A DNA stretch of 40,573 nt from Bacteroidota bacterium (GTDB taxonomy: Bacteria; Bacteroidota; Bacteroidia; AKYH767-A; OLB10), in NCBI GenBank assembly GCA_947447155.1, contig CANFIN010000014.1, positions 1-40,573 of the forward strand, in the 5' to 3' direction. The stretch's first letter is position 1, and each line of letters starts with the position of its first letter. The position numbers were made by a program, and so were the translations under genes. Shown here one piece after another: positions 8,668 through 16,912 of the stretch. Under the pieces are notes generated by a model. It saw only the letters and a program-made list of their open reading frames with translations, was not told the origin of the DNA and did no database searches.

Positions 8668-10101
8668 ATGAAATTTTTTTATCGGACACTTTCAGCTTTA
8701 ATGTTTTTATCGCTAGGTAATCCATTTTGCGGTTTTTCGCAAAAACTTTGGAGCTTACAAGAATGTGTTGATTATGCAGTTCAACATAATTTATCAGTTA
8801 AACAACAATTTATTTCAACTCAATCGCAAGAGAATAATGTTGGACAAAGTTTTTATTCGCTATTCCCAACATTGAATGCAAGTGCAAGTGGAAGTTACAA
8901 CTGGGGCCGTTCAGTAGATCCTTTCTCTTATACTTTTACGAATTCTGAAATCAAATCTGTAAATCCTTCATTAAGTTCTAGCCTTACATTGTTTAATGGA
9001 TTTCAACTACAAAACACATTAAAGCAAAGCAGGCTGAATTATCTTGCCGGACAAAACGACTTAAGAAAAATTCAAAATGATATTTCTTTGAGTGTTGTTT
9101 CTGCTTATTTGCAATTGCTATATACGAAAGAACAATTTAAGCTTACACAAGCAAGAGTAACCGAATCACAAAAGCAGCGTGATCGTACTAAAGCTATGAC
9201 AGAGGCAGGGGCCATGACTCAAGGAAGTTTGCTAGATGCCGAATCGCAATTGGCGAATGAGGAGCTAAATAACATCACTGCAGAAAATCAAAATATTATT
9301 GCGCGTTTGTCAATTGTGCAATTATTAGAATTAGATAGTGCTACAAACTTTGATATTATTACTCCTGAAGTAGAAATTCAAACCTCTTCTGTGTTAGCAT
9401 CAACGGCTGAACAGGTTTTTCAATTAGCATTAGCACATTTACCCGAAATAAAAAGTGCTTCCTTCAAAGAGCAAAGCGCATTAACTTCATATTCTATTGC
9501 TCGTGGAAGTTATATGCCGCGTTTAACCATGTTTGGATCTTTATCTACAGGTTATTCAAGTACTACGCGTAATGCTGACGGGGATCCAGCTTTTTTAGGT
9601 TATTTTCCGACTGGTTATGTTACAGCTTCTGGAGAAGATGTTTTGGCGCCGGTGATTAAAACGAATTATGTAAAAACTCCTATTAATACTCAGTTCAACA
9701 ACAATATTACAAAGGCGGTTGGTGTGAGTTTGAGTATCCCCATTTTTAATGGATTATCATCGCGTTACAGAGTGAACAATGCCAAATTAAATTTATTATC
9801 TGCTGAAACAAGTTTACAACAGACAAAAAATACTGTTTTTAAAAGCGTACAACAAGCCGTTGCGGATGCAAATGCGGCTCAGAAAAAATATCAGGCTTTA
9901 ACAAAAAGTGTTGTTGCTTTAAATGAAGCATTTGTTTATGCGGAAAAGCGTTATAACGCTGGATTAACAAGTTCGTTAGAGTTTCTAACGGCTACGAATA
10001 ACCTAACAAGAGGCAAAGTGGAATTATTACAAGCTAAATTTGATTTGATTTTCAAAGTCAAAGTCCTTGATTTTTATGCTGGAAATCCACTTGCATTCTA
10101 A
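8668..10101 (+). CDS. TolC-family outer membrane efflux protein
   Basis: A 477-residue outer membrane channel subunit for tripartite export. A signal peptide (about 1-25, ending near GFSQ) precedes two OEP-type repeats, each with long coiled-coil helices. Typical signatures are the opening LWSLQECVDYAVQHNL, SYNWGRSVDP, and near the C-terminus FVYAEKRYNAGLTSSLEFLTA. ATG 8668 was chosen because the longer frame (from 8605) would start before the -7 box at 8642. It precedes the HlyD-type adaptor by 18 nt and tsaB, forming one operon. No inner membrane pump follows, so the partner pump must be encoded elsewhere. Confidence 0.92.
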   Translation: MKFFYRTLSALMFLSLGNPFCGFSQKLWSLQECVDYAVQHNLSVKQQFISTQSQENNVGQSFYSLFPTLNASASGSYNWGRSVDPFSYTFTNSEIKSVNPSLSSSLTLFNGFQLQNTLKQSRLNYLAGQNDLRKIQNDISLSVVSAYLQLLYTKEQFKLTQARVTESQKQRDRTKAMTEAGAMTQGSLLDAESQLANEELNNITAENQNIIARLSIVQLLELDSATNFDIITPEVEIQTSSVLASTAEQVFQLALAHLPEIKSASFKEQSALTSYSIARGSYMPRLTMFGSLSTGYSSTTRNADGDPAFLGYFPTGYVTASGEDVLAPVIKTNYVKTPINTQFNNNITKAVGVSLSIPIFNGLSSRYRVNNAKLNLLSAETSLQQTKNTVFKSVQQAVADANAAQKKYQALTKSVVALNEAFVYAEKRYNAGLTSSLEFLTATNNLTRGKVELLQAKFDLIFKVKVLDFYAGNPLAF

Positions 10102-10119
10102 ATTTTAAAAATTAGAAGT

Positions 10120-11427
10120 ATGAAAAAGAAAATCGGAATTGCAGTAGTTGTTGTTATCATCGGTTTGGTAGTTGCCAAAAAGGTTGGTTGGCTTGGCTCC
10201 AACAATTCAACAAAAGTTAGTGTCGAGGCAGCTACAAAAAGAGATATTGTTGAAACTGTTTCTGCAAGTGGAAAAGTTCAACCTGAAAAAGAAATTAAAA
10301 TTACAGCAGATGTGTCAGGTGAAATTGTAGAATTGTATGTTAAAGAAGGCGATGTAGTTAAGAAAGGCACTTTGCTTTGTAAGATTAATCCTGAAATTTA
10401 TTTGTCAAGTTTAGATCGTTCGGAGGCTGCTGTGAATGGGTCAGTTGCTAATTTATCAAGCAGCAAATCAAGATTAAAACAGGCTGAATCGCAGTTGCAA
10501 AAGGCAGAACTTACGTATAATAGAAATAAAAAATTGTTTGATGATAAAGTTATTTCATCTCAGGATTTTGAATCAATTAAATCGGCTTATGAAGTTGCGA
10601 AAGCAGAAGTAGAGGCAGCACGAATGGCAATTGCTTCATCGGAGTTTACTATCAAAAGTACACAAGCAAGTTTGAAGGAGTCGAGAGAGAATTTAAATAA
10701 AACTAATATCTACGCTCCTGTTGATGGAACAATTTCAAAATTGAGTAAAGAGAAAGGCGAACGTGTTGTTGGAACTAATATGATGGAAGGAACAGAAATT
10801 ATGCGTCTTGCTAATTTGAATGAAATGGAAGTAAGTGTGGATGTAAGTGAAAGTGATATTGTACGCGTATCGAGAGGGGATACTGCAGAAATCGAAATTG
10901 ATGCATACCTTGGAAGAAAGTTCAAAGGAGTTGTTACCGAAGTTGCTAACTCAGCAACTTTATCAGGCGTACAATCTACTGATCAGGTAACAAACTACAC
11001 TGTAAAAGCAAGGATTTTAAGAGAGTCGTATCAAGATTTATTAGCCGGCAAATCAGTTGATTTTAGTCCGTTTCGCCCAGGTATGTCAACTACGATTGAT
11101 ATTATTACTAAGAGAGTTTCTAATGTTTTATCAGTTCCTATTGCTGCAGTAACTACACGTGATACTGTAAAAACTGCAAGTGTAAAAGCTGCTGACGTCG
11201 CTACTTCAAAAGTAAAAGAATGTGTGTTTGTAGTTGTAGATGGGAAAGTAAAAATGAAATTAGTAAAGACAGGAATTCAGGACAATATGAATATTCAAAT
11301 TCTTGAAGGATTAACACAAGATGATAAAGTGGTTACGTCTCCTTTCAGGGTAATTTCTAAGACATTGAAAGATGGAGATGTAGTTAAGGTGGTTTCCAAA
11401 GAGGAATTGTTTTCCGTTGAAGAATAA
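10120..11427 (+). CDS. HlyD/MacA-type periplasmic adaptor (membrane fusion protein)
   Basis: A 435-residue adaptor linking an inner membrane pump to a TolC channel. An N-terminal signal anchor (about 5-24) is followed by the barrel-sandwich/lipoyl half-motif (SGKVQPEKEIKITADVSGEI), a coiled-coil hairpin (about 100-190), the second lipoyl half (NIYAPVDGTISKL) and a beta-barrel region. The hairpin and lipoyl-like halves resemble MacA and other ABC-type adaptors more than RND adaptors, but assignment to either is not secure. It follows the TolC-type gene by 18 nt and its TAA directly abuts the tsaB ATG. The substrate is unknown. Confidence 0.9.
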   Translation: MKKKIGIAVVVVIIGLVVAKKVGWLGSNNSTKVSVEAATKRDIVETVSASGKVQPEKEIKITADVSGEIVELYVKEGDVVKKGTLLCKINPEIYLSSLDRSEAAVNGSVANLSSSKSRLKQAESQLQKAELTYNRNKKLFDDKVISSQDFESIKSAYEVAKAEVEAARMAIASSEFTIKSTQASLKESRENLNKTNIYAPVDGTISKLSKEKGERVVGTNMMEGTEIMRLANLNEMEVSVDVSESDIVRVSRGDTAEIEIDAYLGRKFKGVVTEVANSATLSGVQSTDQVTNYTVKARILRESYQDLLAGKSVDFSPFRPGMSTTIDIITKRVSNVLSVPIAAVTTRDTVKTASVKAADVATSKVKECVFVVVDGKVKMKLVKTGIQDNMNIQILEGLTQDDKVVTSPFRVISKTLKDGDVVKVVSKEELFSVEE

Positions 11428-12108
11428 ATGATTTTACATATAGAAACAGCTACTGATATTTGTTCTGTTATTTTAGCGGATAATGGAATTATTATTGCCG
11501 AAAAAACATCTGAACCAATTCGTGATCACGCTTCCTCATTAGCGGTTTTTATCGATGAAATATTAAAACAATCAAGAGTTTCGCCATCGGAATTAAAGGC
11601 AGTGGCTGTAAGTAAGGGGCCAGGTAGTTATACAGGATTACGTATTGGTGTTTCTACAGCGAAAGGTTTATGTTATGCATTAAATATTCCGCTTATTGCT
11701 ATCGCTACTACGCAGGCTATGGCACAACAGTTTTACTTGGAGAATCCGGATTATAACGGGTATGTGGTACCGCTATTAGATGCCCGACGAATGGAAGTAT
11801 ATGGTGCTATTTATAATCGCCAATTAGAAGAGATACATCCAATTGTTGCAGAAGTATTAAATGAAAATAGTTTTTTGTTTGATAGTAATTTGCAGTATGC
11901 TTTAATTGGAAGTGGGGCTGCTAAAACAAAAGCTATTTTTGATGATAAAGCAAATTTGATTTTCTACGAGCAATTTTTAATTTCTGCTCAAGGACTAATT
12001 ACGCTCGCACTAAAGGCATATAATGAAAATGTTTTTGAAGACGTAGCGTACTTCGAGCCGTTTTATTTAAAAGATTTTGTAAGTCCACATTTTAAATCTG
12101 AAAACTAA
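11428..12108 (+). CDS. tsaB: tRNA threonylcarbamoyladenosine biosynthesis protein TsaB
   Basis: Non-catalytic scaffold of the TsaBDE complex that makes t6A at position 37 of ANN-decoding tRNAs. The 226-residue protein shows the ASKHA-fold opening ILHIETATDICSVILADNG, the RDHASSL segment, and the diagnostic KGPGSYTGLRIGVSTAKGL block (about 64-82). Length fits the family. ATG follows immediately after the upstream TAA with no gap, so translation is coupled to the efflux adaptor. There is no functional link I can see; the neighbourhood is likely an accident of operon structure. Confidence 0.95.
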   Translation: MILHIETATDICSVILADNGIIIAEKTSEPIRDHASSLAVFIDEILKQSRVSPSELKAVAVSKGPGSYTGLRIGVSTAKGLCYALNIPLIAIATTQAMAQQFYLENPDYNGYVVPLLDARRMEVYGAIYNRQLEEIHPIVAEVLNENSFLFDSNLQYALIGSGAAKTKAIFDDKANLIFYEQFLISAQGLITLALKAYNENVFEDVAYFEPFYLKDFVSPHFKSEN

Positions 12109-12170
12109 TTTTTTTTTAGATTGTTGTAAGGATAAGTATTCGCGCACGACTAATTTGAAAACTAATAACC

Positions 12171-12833
12171 ATGAAACAGTATTTAATTAGCTTAGTAGGA
12201 GTTATTATTTTAATGTCCTGCACCAATCCTAACAAAGGAAGTCAATCTAAATCATCTCAATCTGATCTAAATCAAAAAAGTAAAACTATGGAAACTAAAA
12301 ATTTAGATACCGCTACATTCGGTGGAGGATGTTTCTGGTGCGTTGAAGCAATTTATCAGCAATTAAATGGAGTTGTTTCTGTAGCAAGCGGGTATTCTGG
12401 CGGACAACGAGCAAACCCTTCGTATGAGCAAGTTTGTAGTGGTGGAACAGGACATGCAGAGGTGATACAAATTGTTTACGATACAACTAAAATATCATTT
12501 GATGAATTGTTGCAAGTATTCTGGACAGTTCACGATCCAACTACATTAAATCGTCAGGGTGCTGATGTTGGTACGCAATATAGATCAGTTGTGTTTTATC
12601 ATAATGATCATCAAAAAGAATTGACAAAATCGTATATCGAAAAATTAAATGCCGAACATGCTTTTAATAGTCCTGTAGTCACTGAGGTAAGTCCGTTTAC
12701 AGCTTTTTACAAAGCAGAAGATTATCATCAGAATTATTACAATGACAATCAAAATCAGCCATACTGTTCGTTGGTCATTCAACCTAAAGTAGAAAAGTTT
12801 AAAAAGGTATTTGGCGATAAATTGAAAAAGTAA
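12171..12833 (+). CDS. msrA: Peptide methionine sulfoxide reductase A, lipoprotein form
   Basis: Reduces methionine-S-sulfoxide in oxidised proteins. The 220-residue product starts with a lipoprotein signal peptide (lipobox LMSC, lipidated Cys17) and a Ser/Lys/Gln-rich linker, so the enzyme should sit on the periplasmic face of a membrane. The catalytic domain begins near residue 48 with GGGCFWCVEA (nucleophile Cys54), continues through GYSGG and GGTGHAEVI, and ends with EDYHQNYY and a possible resolving cysteine at 199 in NQPYC. An in-frame ATG at codon 40 lies just before the catalytic domain and could give a cytoplasmic form, though I see no promoter or ribosome site for it. A terminator follows. 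No msrB is adjacent. Confidence 0.95.
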   Translation: MKQYLISLVGVIILMSCTNPNKGSQSKSSQSDLNQKSKTMETKNLDTATFGGGCFWCVEAIYQQLNGVVSVASGYSGGQRANPSYEQVCSGGTGHAEVIQIVYDTTKISFDELLQVFWTVHDPTTLNRQGADVGTQYRSVVFYHNDHQKELTKSYIEKLNAEHAFNSPVVTEVSPFTAFYKAEDYHQNYYNDNQNQPYCSLVIQPKVEKFKKVFGDKLKK

Positions 12834-12856
12834 ATTCAATAAAAGTTTTAGTAAAT

Positions 12857-12886
12857 AAAAACGGGGAGTGTTTACTCCCTGTTTTT
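12857..12886. terminator. Bidirectional terminator between msrA and lhgO
   Basis: AAAAACGGGGAGT and ACTCCCTGTTTTT pair over 13 bp with one G-U, around a GTTT loop. Flanking A and T runs allow termination on both strands for these convergent genes. Confidence 0.9.
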
Positions 12887-12891
12887 ATTTA

Positions 12892-14112
12892 TTAGTTAAT
12901 CTTGAAATGTTGTTTAGCCATTTCCGTTACAGCAGTTCCAATTGCTAAACATGCTGTGGCGGCTGGTGATGGCGCATTTAATACATGCAATGCATTATCG
13001 CTATGAACAATTTTAAAATCATCAATCATTTGTCCTGATGAATCTAGTGCCATTGCTCTAACGCCAGCTCTTCCTGGAACAATGTCTTCCATTTTTAAAT
13101 CAGGAATTAATCGTTGTAGGCGTTGTAAAAATAATCGCTTGCTAAATGCTCTGCGATACTCGTCTAAGCCAAATTGCCAGTGCTTGAAAAACAACTTCCA
13201 GGTGCCACCATAACTTAGCGCGTCAACAGTATCAGATAAACTAAAATCTGTTTTCCCATAGCCTTCACGCTTAAATACAAAAACCGCATTGGGTCCGCAC
13301 TCAGTAGGATGGTTAATCATTCGAGTGAAGTGAACACCTAAAAATGGGAATTGCGGATTAGGAACTGGGTATATGAGATTCTTAACTTTATATTTTGCTT
13401 CTTCTGTAAGTTCATAATAATCTCCTCTGAAACCAACAATTTTCATATCAGGATCAACACCATCTTTCTTAGCGATGCGATCAGTTTGTAGTCCTGTGCA
13501 ATTAACAATATAATTTGAGGTAAAATTGCCTTTCGGAGTAACAACTGTTGTTTTCCCATCGGCTTTAATGAAGTCTGTTACTTCATGCTCTAAAGCTACT
13601 TTGCTACCCGGGAATTTTTCTTCAATTAAATCAGCCAACACTTTGCATACTCCCACAAAGTCAATTATGCCTGTACAACCTACACGGATACCTTCAATGC
13701 CTGAACAATATGGCTCAATTTCTTTTATTTGAGCAGCAGAAATTAATTCAATATCCTCAACACCATTTTGCAATCCATGGTTATACACCTTGTGCATATG
13801 AGGCAACTCTGCAGTGTCTGTCGCAACAATCAATTTACCGCAAATGTCGTGTGCAATATTATGTTCTTTTGCGAATGCAACTAGTTCTCTTCTTCCATCA
13901 ACGCAATTTTTTGCTTTGTAACTTCCCGGCTTATAGTAAATACCTGAGTGAATAACGCCTGAGTTTCTTCCCGTTTGATGGTATGCCACGGCATTTTCTT
14001 TTTCAAGAACAAGAATTTTTAAATCAGGTCGGTGTAGATTTAGTTTGTATGCGGTTGATAATCCTACTATACCTCCTCCGATAACAATTATGTCGAAGTG
14101 CTTATTTTCCAT
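12892..14112 (-). CDS. lhgO: L-2-hydroxyglutarate oxidase/dehydrogenase
   Basis: FAD enzyme oxidising L-2-hydroxyglutarate to 2-oxoglutarate, passing electrons to oxygen or the respiratory chain. The 406-residue protein begins with a Rossmann dinucleotide motif (IIVIGGGIVGLSTAY) and carries the LhgO hallmark HQTGRNSGVIHSGIYYKPGS (about 45-65), then YPVPNPQFPFLGVHFTR, and a closing FAD-contact region with NAPSPAATACLAIG. Start at ATG 14112: an earlier in-frame TTG (14136) would place the -7 box TACATTTG (14124-14117) inside the coding region. The box ends only 4 nt from the ATG, so the mRNA is probably leaderless. The product feeds 2-oxoglutarate to the enzyme encoded by sucAB nearby, but the genes are not co-transcribed. 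Confidence 0.93.
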   Translation of the reverse strand: MENKHFDIIVIGGGIVGLSTAYKLNLHRPDLKILVLEKENAVAYHQTGRNSGVIHSGIYYKPGSYKAKNCVDGRRELVAFAKEHNIAHDICGKLIVATDTAELPHMHKVYNHGLQNGVEDIELISAAQIKEIEPYCSGIEGIRVGCTGIIDFVGVCKVLADLIEEKFPGSKVALEHEVTDFIKADGKTTVVTPKGNFTSNYIVNCTGLQTDRIAKKDGVDPDMKIVGFRGDYYELTEEAKYKVKNLIYPVPNPQFPFLGVHFTRMINHPTECGPNAVFVFKREGYGKTDFSLSDTVDALSYGGTWKLFFKHWQFGLDEYRRAFSKRLFLQRLQRLIPDLKMEDIVPGRAGVRAMALDSSGQMIDDFKIVHSDNALHVLNAPSPAATACLAIGTAVTEMAKQHFKIN

Positions 14113-14116
14113 TAGA

Positions 14117-14124
14117 CAAATGTA
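14117..14124 (-). promoter_or_regulatory. -7 promoter box of lhgO, 4 nt from the start codon
   Basis: TACATTTG on the minus strand is an exact TAnnTTTG match; a TTCG about 20 nt upstream may serve as -33. With this spacing transcription should start at or next to the A of the ATG. Confidence 0.6.
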
Positions 14125-14263
14125 ATACCTACGCAATTAACTTCCGAAGCGATTTTAATTAAAATATCCAATGTAAAAAACACATAAATGTGTTGATAAC
14201 TACATGTCGAAGGTGATAAAGAAAGCGCTTCTAACTTTAAATTTGTTAATCTTACATTTAGAT

Positions 14264-15484
14264 ATGCGAATCCTTAGTAGAATACTTGTGTTTTTAATTT
14301 GTCCAGCAACTGTTTTAGCTGGAATAAATGACAATCCTTTTGGTGGAATCAAATCTTCTGCAATGGGAGGGACGGTAACTTCTATAGCATTTGATGGAAG
14401 TTCTTCCTATTCAAATCCTGCAACAATGACTTTTTTAAAGAAAAACTATATCGATGTTGGAATTAATTACTCTTCTCCCAAATCAATTTTTCTAATGAAT
14501 ACCGGCAACAAATATTACAACAGTAAATCAAATAGTCTTCCTATTAGTTTATTCGGAGTTTATAAGTTTACTGATAAAGTAGATTTAGGATTGGCTATAA
14601 ATAATATTTTTCAAAACAATATTTCATGGGATGAAAGCTGGGCTGGCAAGTACATTTGCATTTCTAATAAAACCGATGTTCAAAATTTTCAGCCTACAAT
14701 TTCATATCGCGTAAATAAGAAATTTTCTATTGGTGGCGGATTGATGTTTACTATGTATCATCAGCAGGCCTCTAAAGCATTAAACTATGAAAGTATAAAC
14801 GGTGCACCCATTGTTAATTATAATGTGAAGGGTTCAGCACTAGGATTAAACTTGGGCTTAAATTATTATGAGAAGAAATGGCATTTAGGGTTATCGGTTC
14901 GTACAGCATTGAATTATAAAAATGCTAAGGGCGATGTTACATTTAAAAATGTTCCTTCCTCATTAGTGGCTAATGGCATTCTTCCATCTGCATCTATTGC
15001 CGCAACTTCAAGTATTAAATTACCCTCTGTAATATCTTTAGGCGTTGCTTACGAATTAGATGAAAATTGGTTGGTTACAATGGATTTGAATATTTATAAT
15101 TGGTCAAACATCGATTCGTTAAAAATAACAAAAACTAATTACGAAAATTGTAGTTTTAATGTAAAGCAAGACTTGAGCAGTTCTTACGCAATCAGGTTTG
15201 GTGCAAAATATATTCAATCAAAGAATCTAAGTTTTAGGGGAGGCTTCGCGTTTGACTTGTCTCCTGTTTTAGATACTTATGTTAATCCTGCATTCCCTGA
15301 TGCTAATAAATTCACTTACACTGGGGGTGTTTCTTATCAATTAAAAAAATCCTTATCGGCAGATGCGTATGTTGGATATTCAGACATCAAAGAGCGCAAA
15401 GAAGTAAAAAATGTAAATAATTTTAATGGTACCTTTAAGTCGAATTCGTTTATTGGTGGAATAGGATTGAATTATGAATTTTAA
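14264..15484 (+). CDS. FadL/OmpP1-family outer membrane transport protein
   Basis: A 406-residue outer membrane beta-barrel of the family that imports hydrophobic compounds such as long-chain fatty acids. A signal peptide (about 1-19, ending VLA-GIN) precedes the family signature near the mature N-terminus (NPFGGIKSSAMGGT, then SSSYSNPATM), typical of the FadL plug region. The rest alternates aromatic beta-strands and ends in an aromatic residue (LNYEF), as outer membrane barrels do. ATG 14264 is chosen because the signal peptide starts there; a longer frame from 14204 would add 20 residues without clear purpose. The 3' end overlaps the SGNH-like lipoprotein gene by 11 bp, indicating translational coupling. 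The cargo is not known. Confidence 0.85.
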   Translation: MRILSRILVFLICPATVLAGINDNPFGGIKSSAMGGTVTSIAFDGSSSYSNPATMTFLKKNYIDVGINYSSPKSIFLMNTGNKYYNSKSNSLPISLFGVYKFTDKVDLGLAINNIFQNNISWDESWAGKYICISNKTDVQNFQPTISYRVNKKFSIGGGLMFTMYHQQASKALNYESINGAPIVNYNVKGSALGLNLGLNYYEKKWHLGLSVRTALNYKNAKGDVTFKNVPSSLVANGILPSASIAATSSIKLPSVISLGVAYELDENWLVTMDLNIYNWSNIDSLKITKTNYENCSFNVKQDLSSSYAIRFGAKYIQSKNLSFRGGFAFDLSPVLDTYVNPAFPDANKFTYTGGVSYQLKKSLSADAYVGYSDIKERKEVKNVNNFNGTFKSNSFIGGIGLNYEF

Positions 15485-16820
15485 TTTAAAAATAGTAGTA
15501 GTATTTTTTTGCTTGAGCATCGTTGCATGCAAGCCTAGTTTGGATGAGCCTCGTTATACAAGTGGAAAGGCATCGTTTATGCGATTTGTTGCAATTGGTG
15601 ATGATTTTGGAGCTGGGTACACTAACGGGGCACTCACACTTAACGGCCAGTTAAGTGCTGTTCCTAATATTGTAGCAGATAAGTTTCAATTAGCGGAGGG
15701 TGGTGATTTTACGCAAGCCCTCATGCCCGATGGAAGCGAAGCTGGAATTGATATCGTGAATAATATTTTGACAGGTTCTGGATATCTTTCGAGTTATATC
15801 AATTGTCAGAATAAGTCGTCGCTAATGATTTTAAAAAATAATTTCGATCCTTCTAGTCAGAATTGGCTAGGTGCAAAGCATTATAATAATTACTGTGTAC
15901 CTGGCTTGAAATCATTTCAGGCCTATAGTCAGTTTACGGGAAAATCATATCCAGTAGGAAATTTATTTTATCATCGTATGGCTTCAGATACAGGCTCGTC
16001 AGGACTTTCATCTACTGTATTAGGGGATGCTCAGTTTTTGAACGCCACATTTGTTATGATTTGGATTGGCTCGTCTGATGTTTACAATTATGCATTTTCA
16101 GGAGGTTCAGGTGAAGTTGGTGGATTAAATACTTATGATATTACCCCAGTTGATACTTTTCAGAATGCAATTAATTACATATTTAGTGGCTTAACCGGTG
16201 CTGGTCAAAGTGGAATCGTCGCTAATATTCCGGGTATTGAAGATATACCTTATTTTAATGCCTTACCATATAATGGTTTAAAGCTTACTAGTCAGCAAGC
16301 AACGGCATTAAATGCTACCTCACCTCCAGGAATTAATTTTATCGAGGGTGAAAATGCATTGGTAATTGCAGAAGAAACTGGTGGTGTGATTCGTCAAATA
16401 AAAAAGGGCGAGTATATTTTAAATATTATTAATGCCGATTCTGTTTTATGCGGAGGATGGGGGACGCCTCAAAAACCAATATCTGCGAATTATGTTTTAG
16501 ATAGTGTTGAAGTAAGTAAAATTACTAGTAGAATTTCGATTTTTAATTCGAATTTACGAACTGCTGCCAATGATAACGGATTTGCTTTCTTCGATTTCAA
16601 TCGCTTTATGGCTAATTTGAAAAGTGGATATTCTTTCAGTGGAATTTCAGCAACATCAAACATGTTTTACGGAGGGGCCGTTTCATTGGATGGATATCAT
16701 TTAACTCCTAGGGGATATGCATTAGCTGCTAATGAGTGTGTTAAAGCGATAAATTCAAAATATAAAAGCAATCTGCCATTGATAAATACAGTTGATTACA
16801 GCGGAGTTGTTTTTCCTTAA
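15474..16820 (+). CDS. SGNH-fold lipoprotein, probably catalytically altered
   Basis: A 448-residue lipoprotein: hydrophobic leader, lipobox IVAC with Cys19. The mature part has the layout of the SGNH/GDSL hydrolase proteins that often follow FadL-type porins in Bacteroidota. Block I reads AIGDDFGAGY (42-49), with Asp44 where the family nucleophile Ser would be. Block III reads GSSD (199-202) instead of GxND. Block V keeps DGYH (Asp406, His409) followed by LTPRGYALAANE. Two of the four hallmark residues are therefore changed, suggesting a binding protein rather than an esterase. Comparison with the family is from memory of its motifs. It overlaps the porin gene by 11 bp; the two likely work together at the outer membrane. 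Confidence 0.82.
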   Translation: MNFNLKIVVVFFCLSIVACKPSLDEPRYTSGKASFMRFVAIGDDFGAGYTNGALTLNGQLSAVPNIVADKFQLAEGGDFTQALMPDGSEAGIDIVNNILTGSGYLSSYINCQNKSSLMILKNNFDPSSQNWLGAKHYNNYCVPGLKSFQAYSQFTGKSYPVGNLFYHRMASDTGSSGLSSTVLGDAQFLNATFVMIWIGSSDVYNYAFSGGSGEVGGLNTYDITPVDTFQNAINYIFSGLTGAGQSGIVANIPGIEDIPYFNALPYNGLKLTSQQATALNATSPPGINFIEGENALVIAEETGGVIRQIKKGEYILNIINADSVLCGGWGTPQKPISANYVLDSVEVSKITSRISIFNSNLRTAANDNGFAFFDFNRFMANLKSGYSFSGISATSNMFYGGAVSLDGYHLTPRGYALAANECVKAINSKYKSNLPLINTVDYSGVVFP

Positions 16821-16824
16821 CTGA

Positions 16825-16852
16825 TAAGGAGATGTAATTCCTTCTGTTTTTT
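16825..16852 (+). terminator. Possible weak terminator after the SGNH lipoprotein gene
   Basis: AAGGAG and TTCCTT can pair over about 6 bp (one G-U), followed by CTG and six T residues. The stem is short; position at the operon end supports it. Confidence 0.4.
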
Positions 16853-16876
16853 CGATGATATTAAGAGCTTAAACTT

Positions 16877-16884
16877 TATCTTTG
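16877..16884 (+). promoter_or_regulatory. -7 promoter box of sucAB
   Basis: TATCTTTG matches TAnnTTTG and ends 28 nt before the sucA ATG. No convincing -33 element. Confidence 0.55.
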
Positions 16885-16912
16885 CGGCTATATAATCAGG
16901 CGTTTAATCAAA

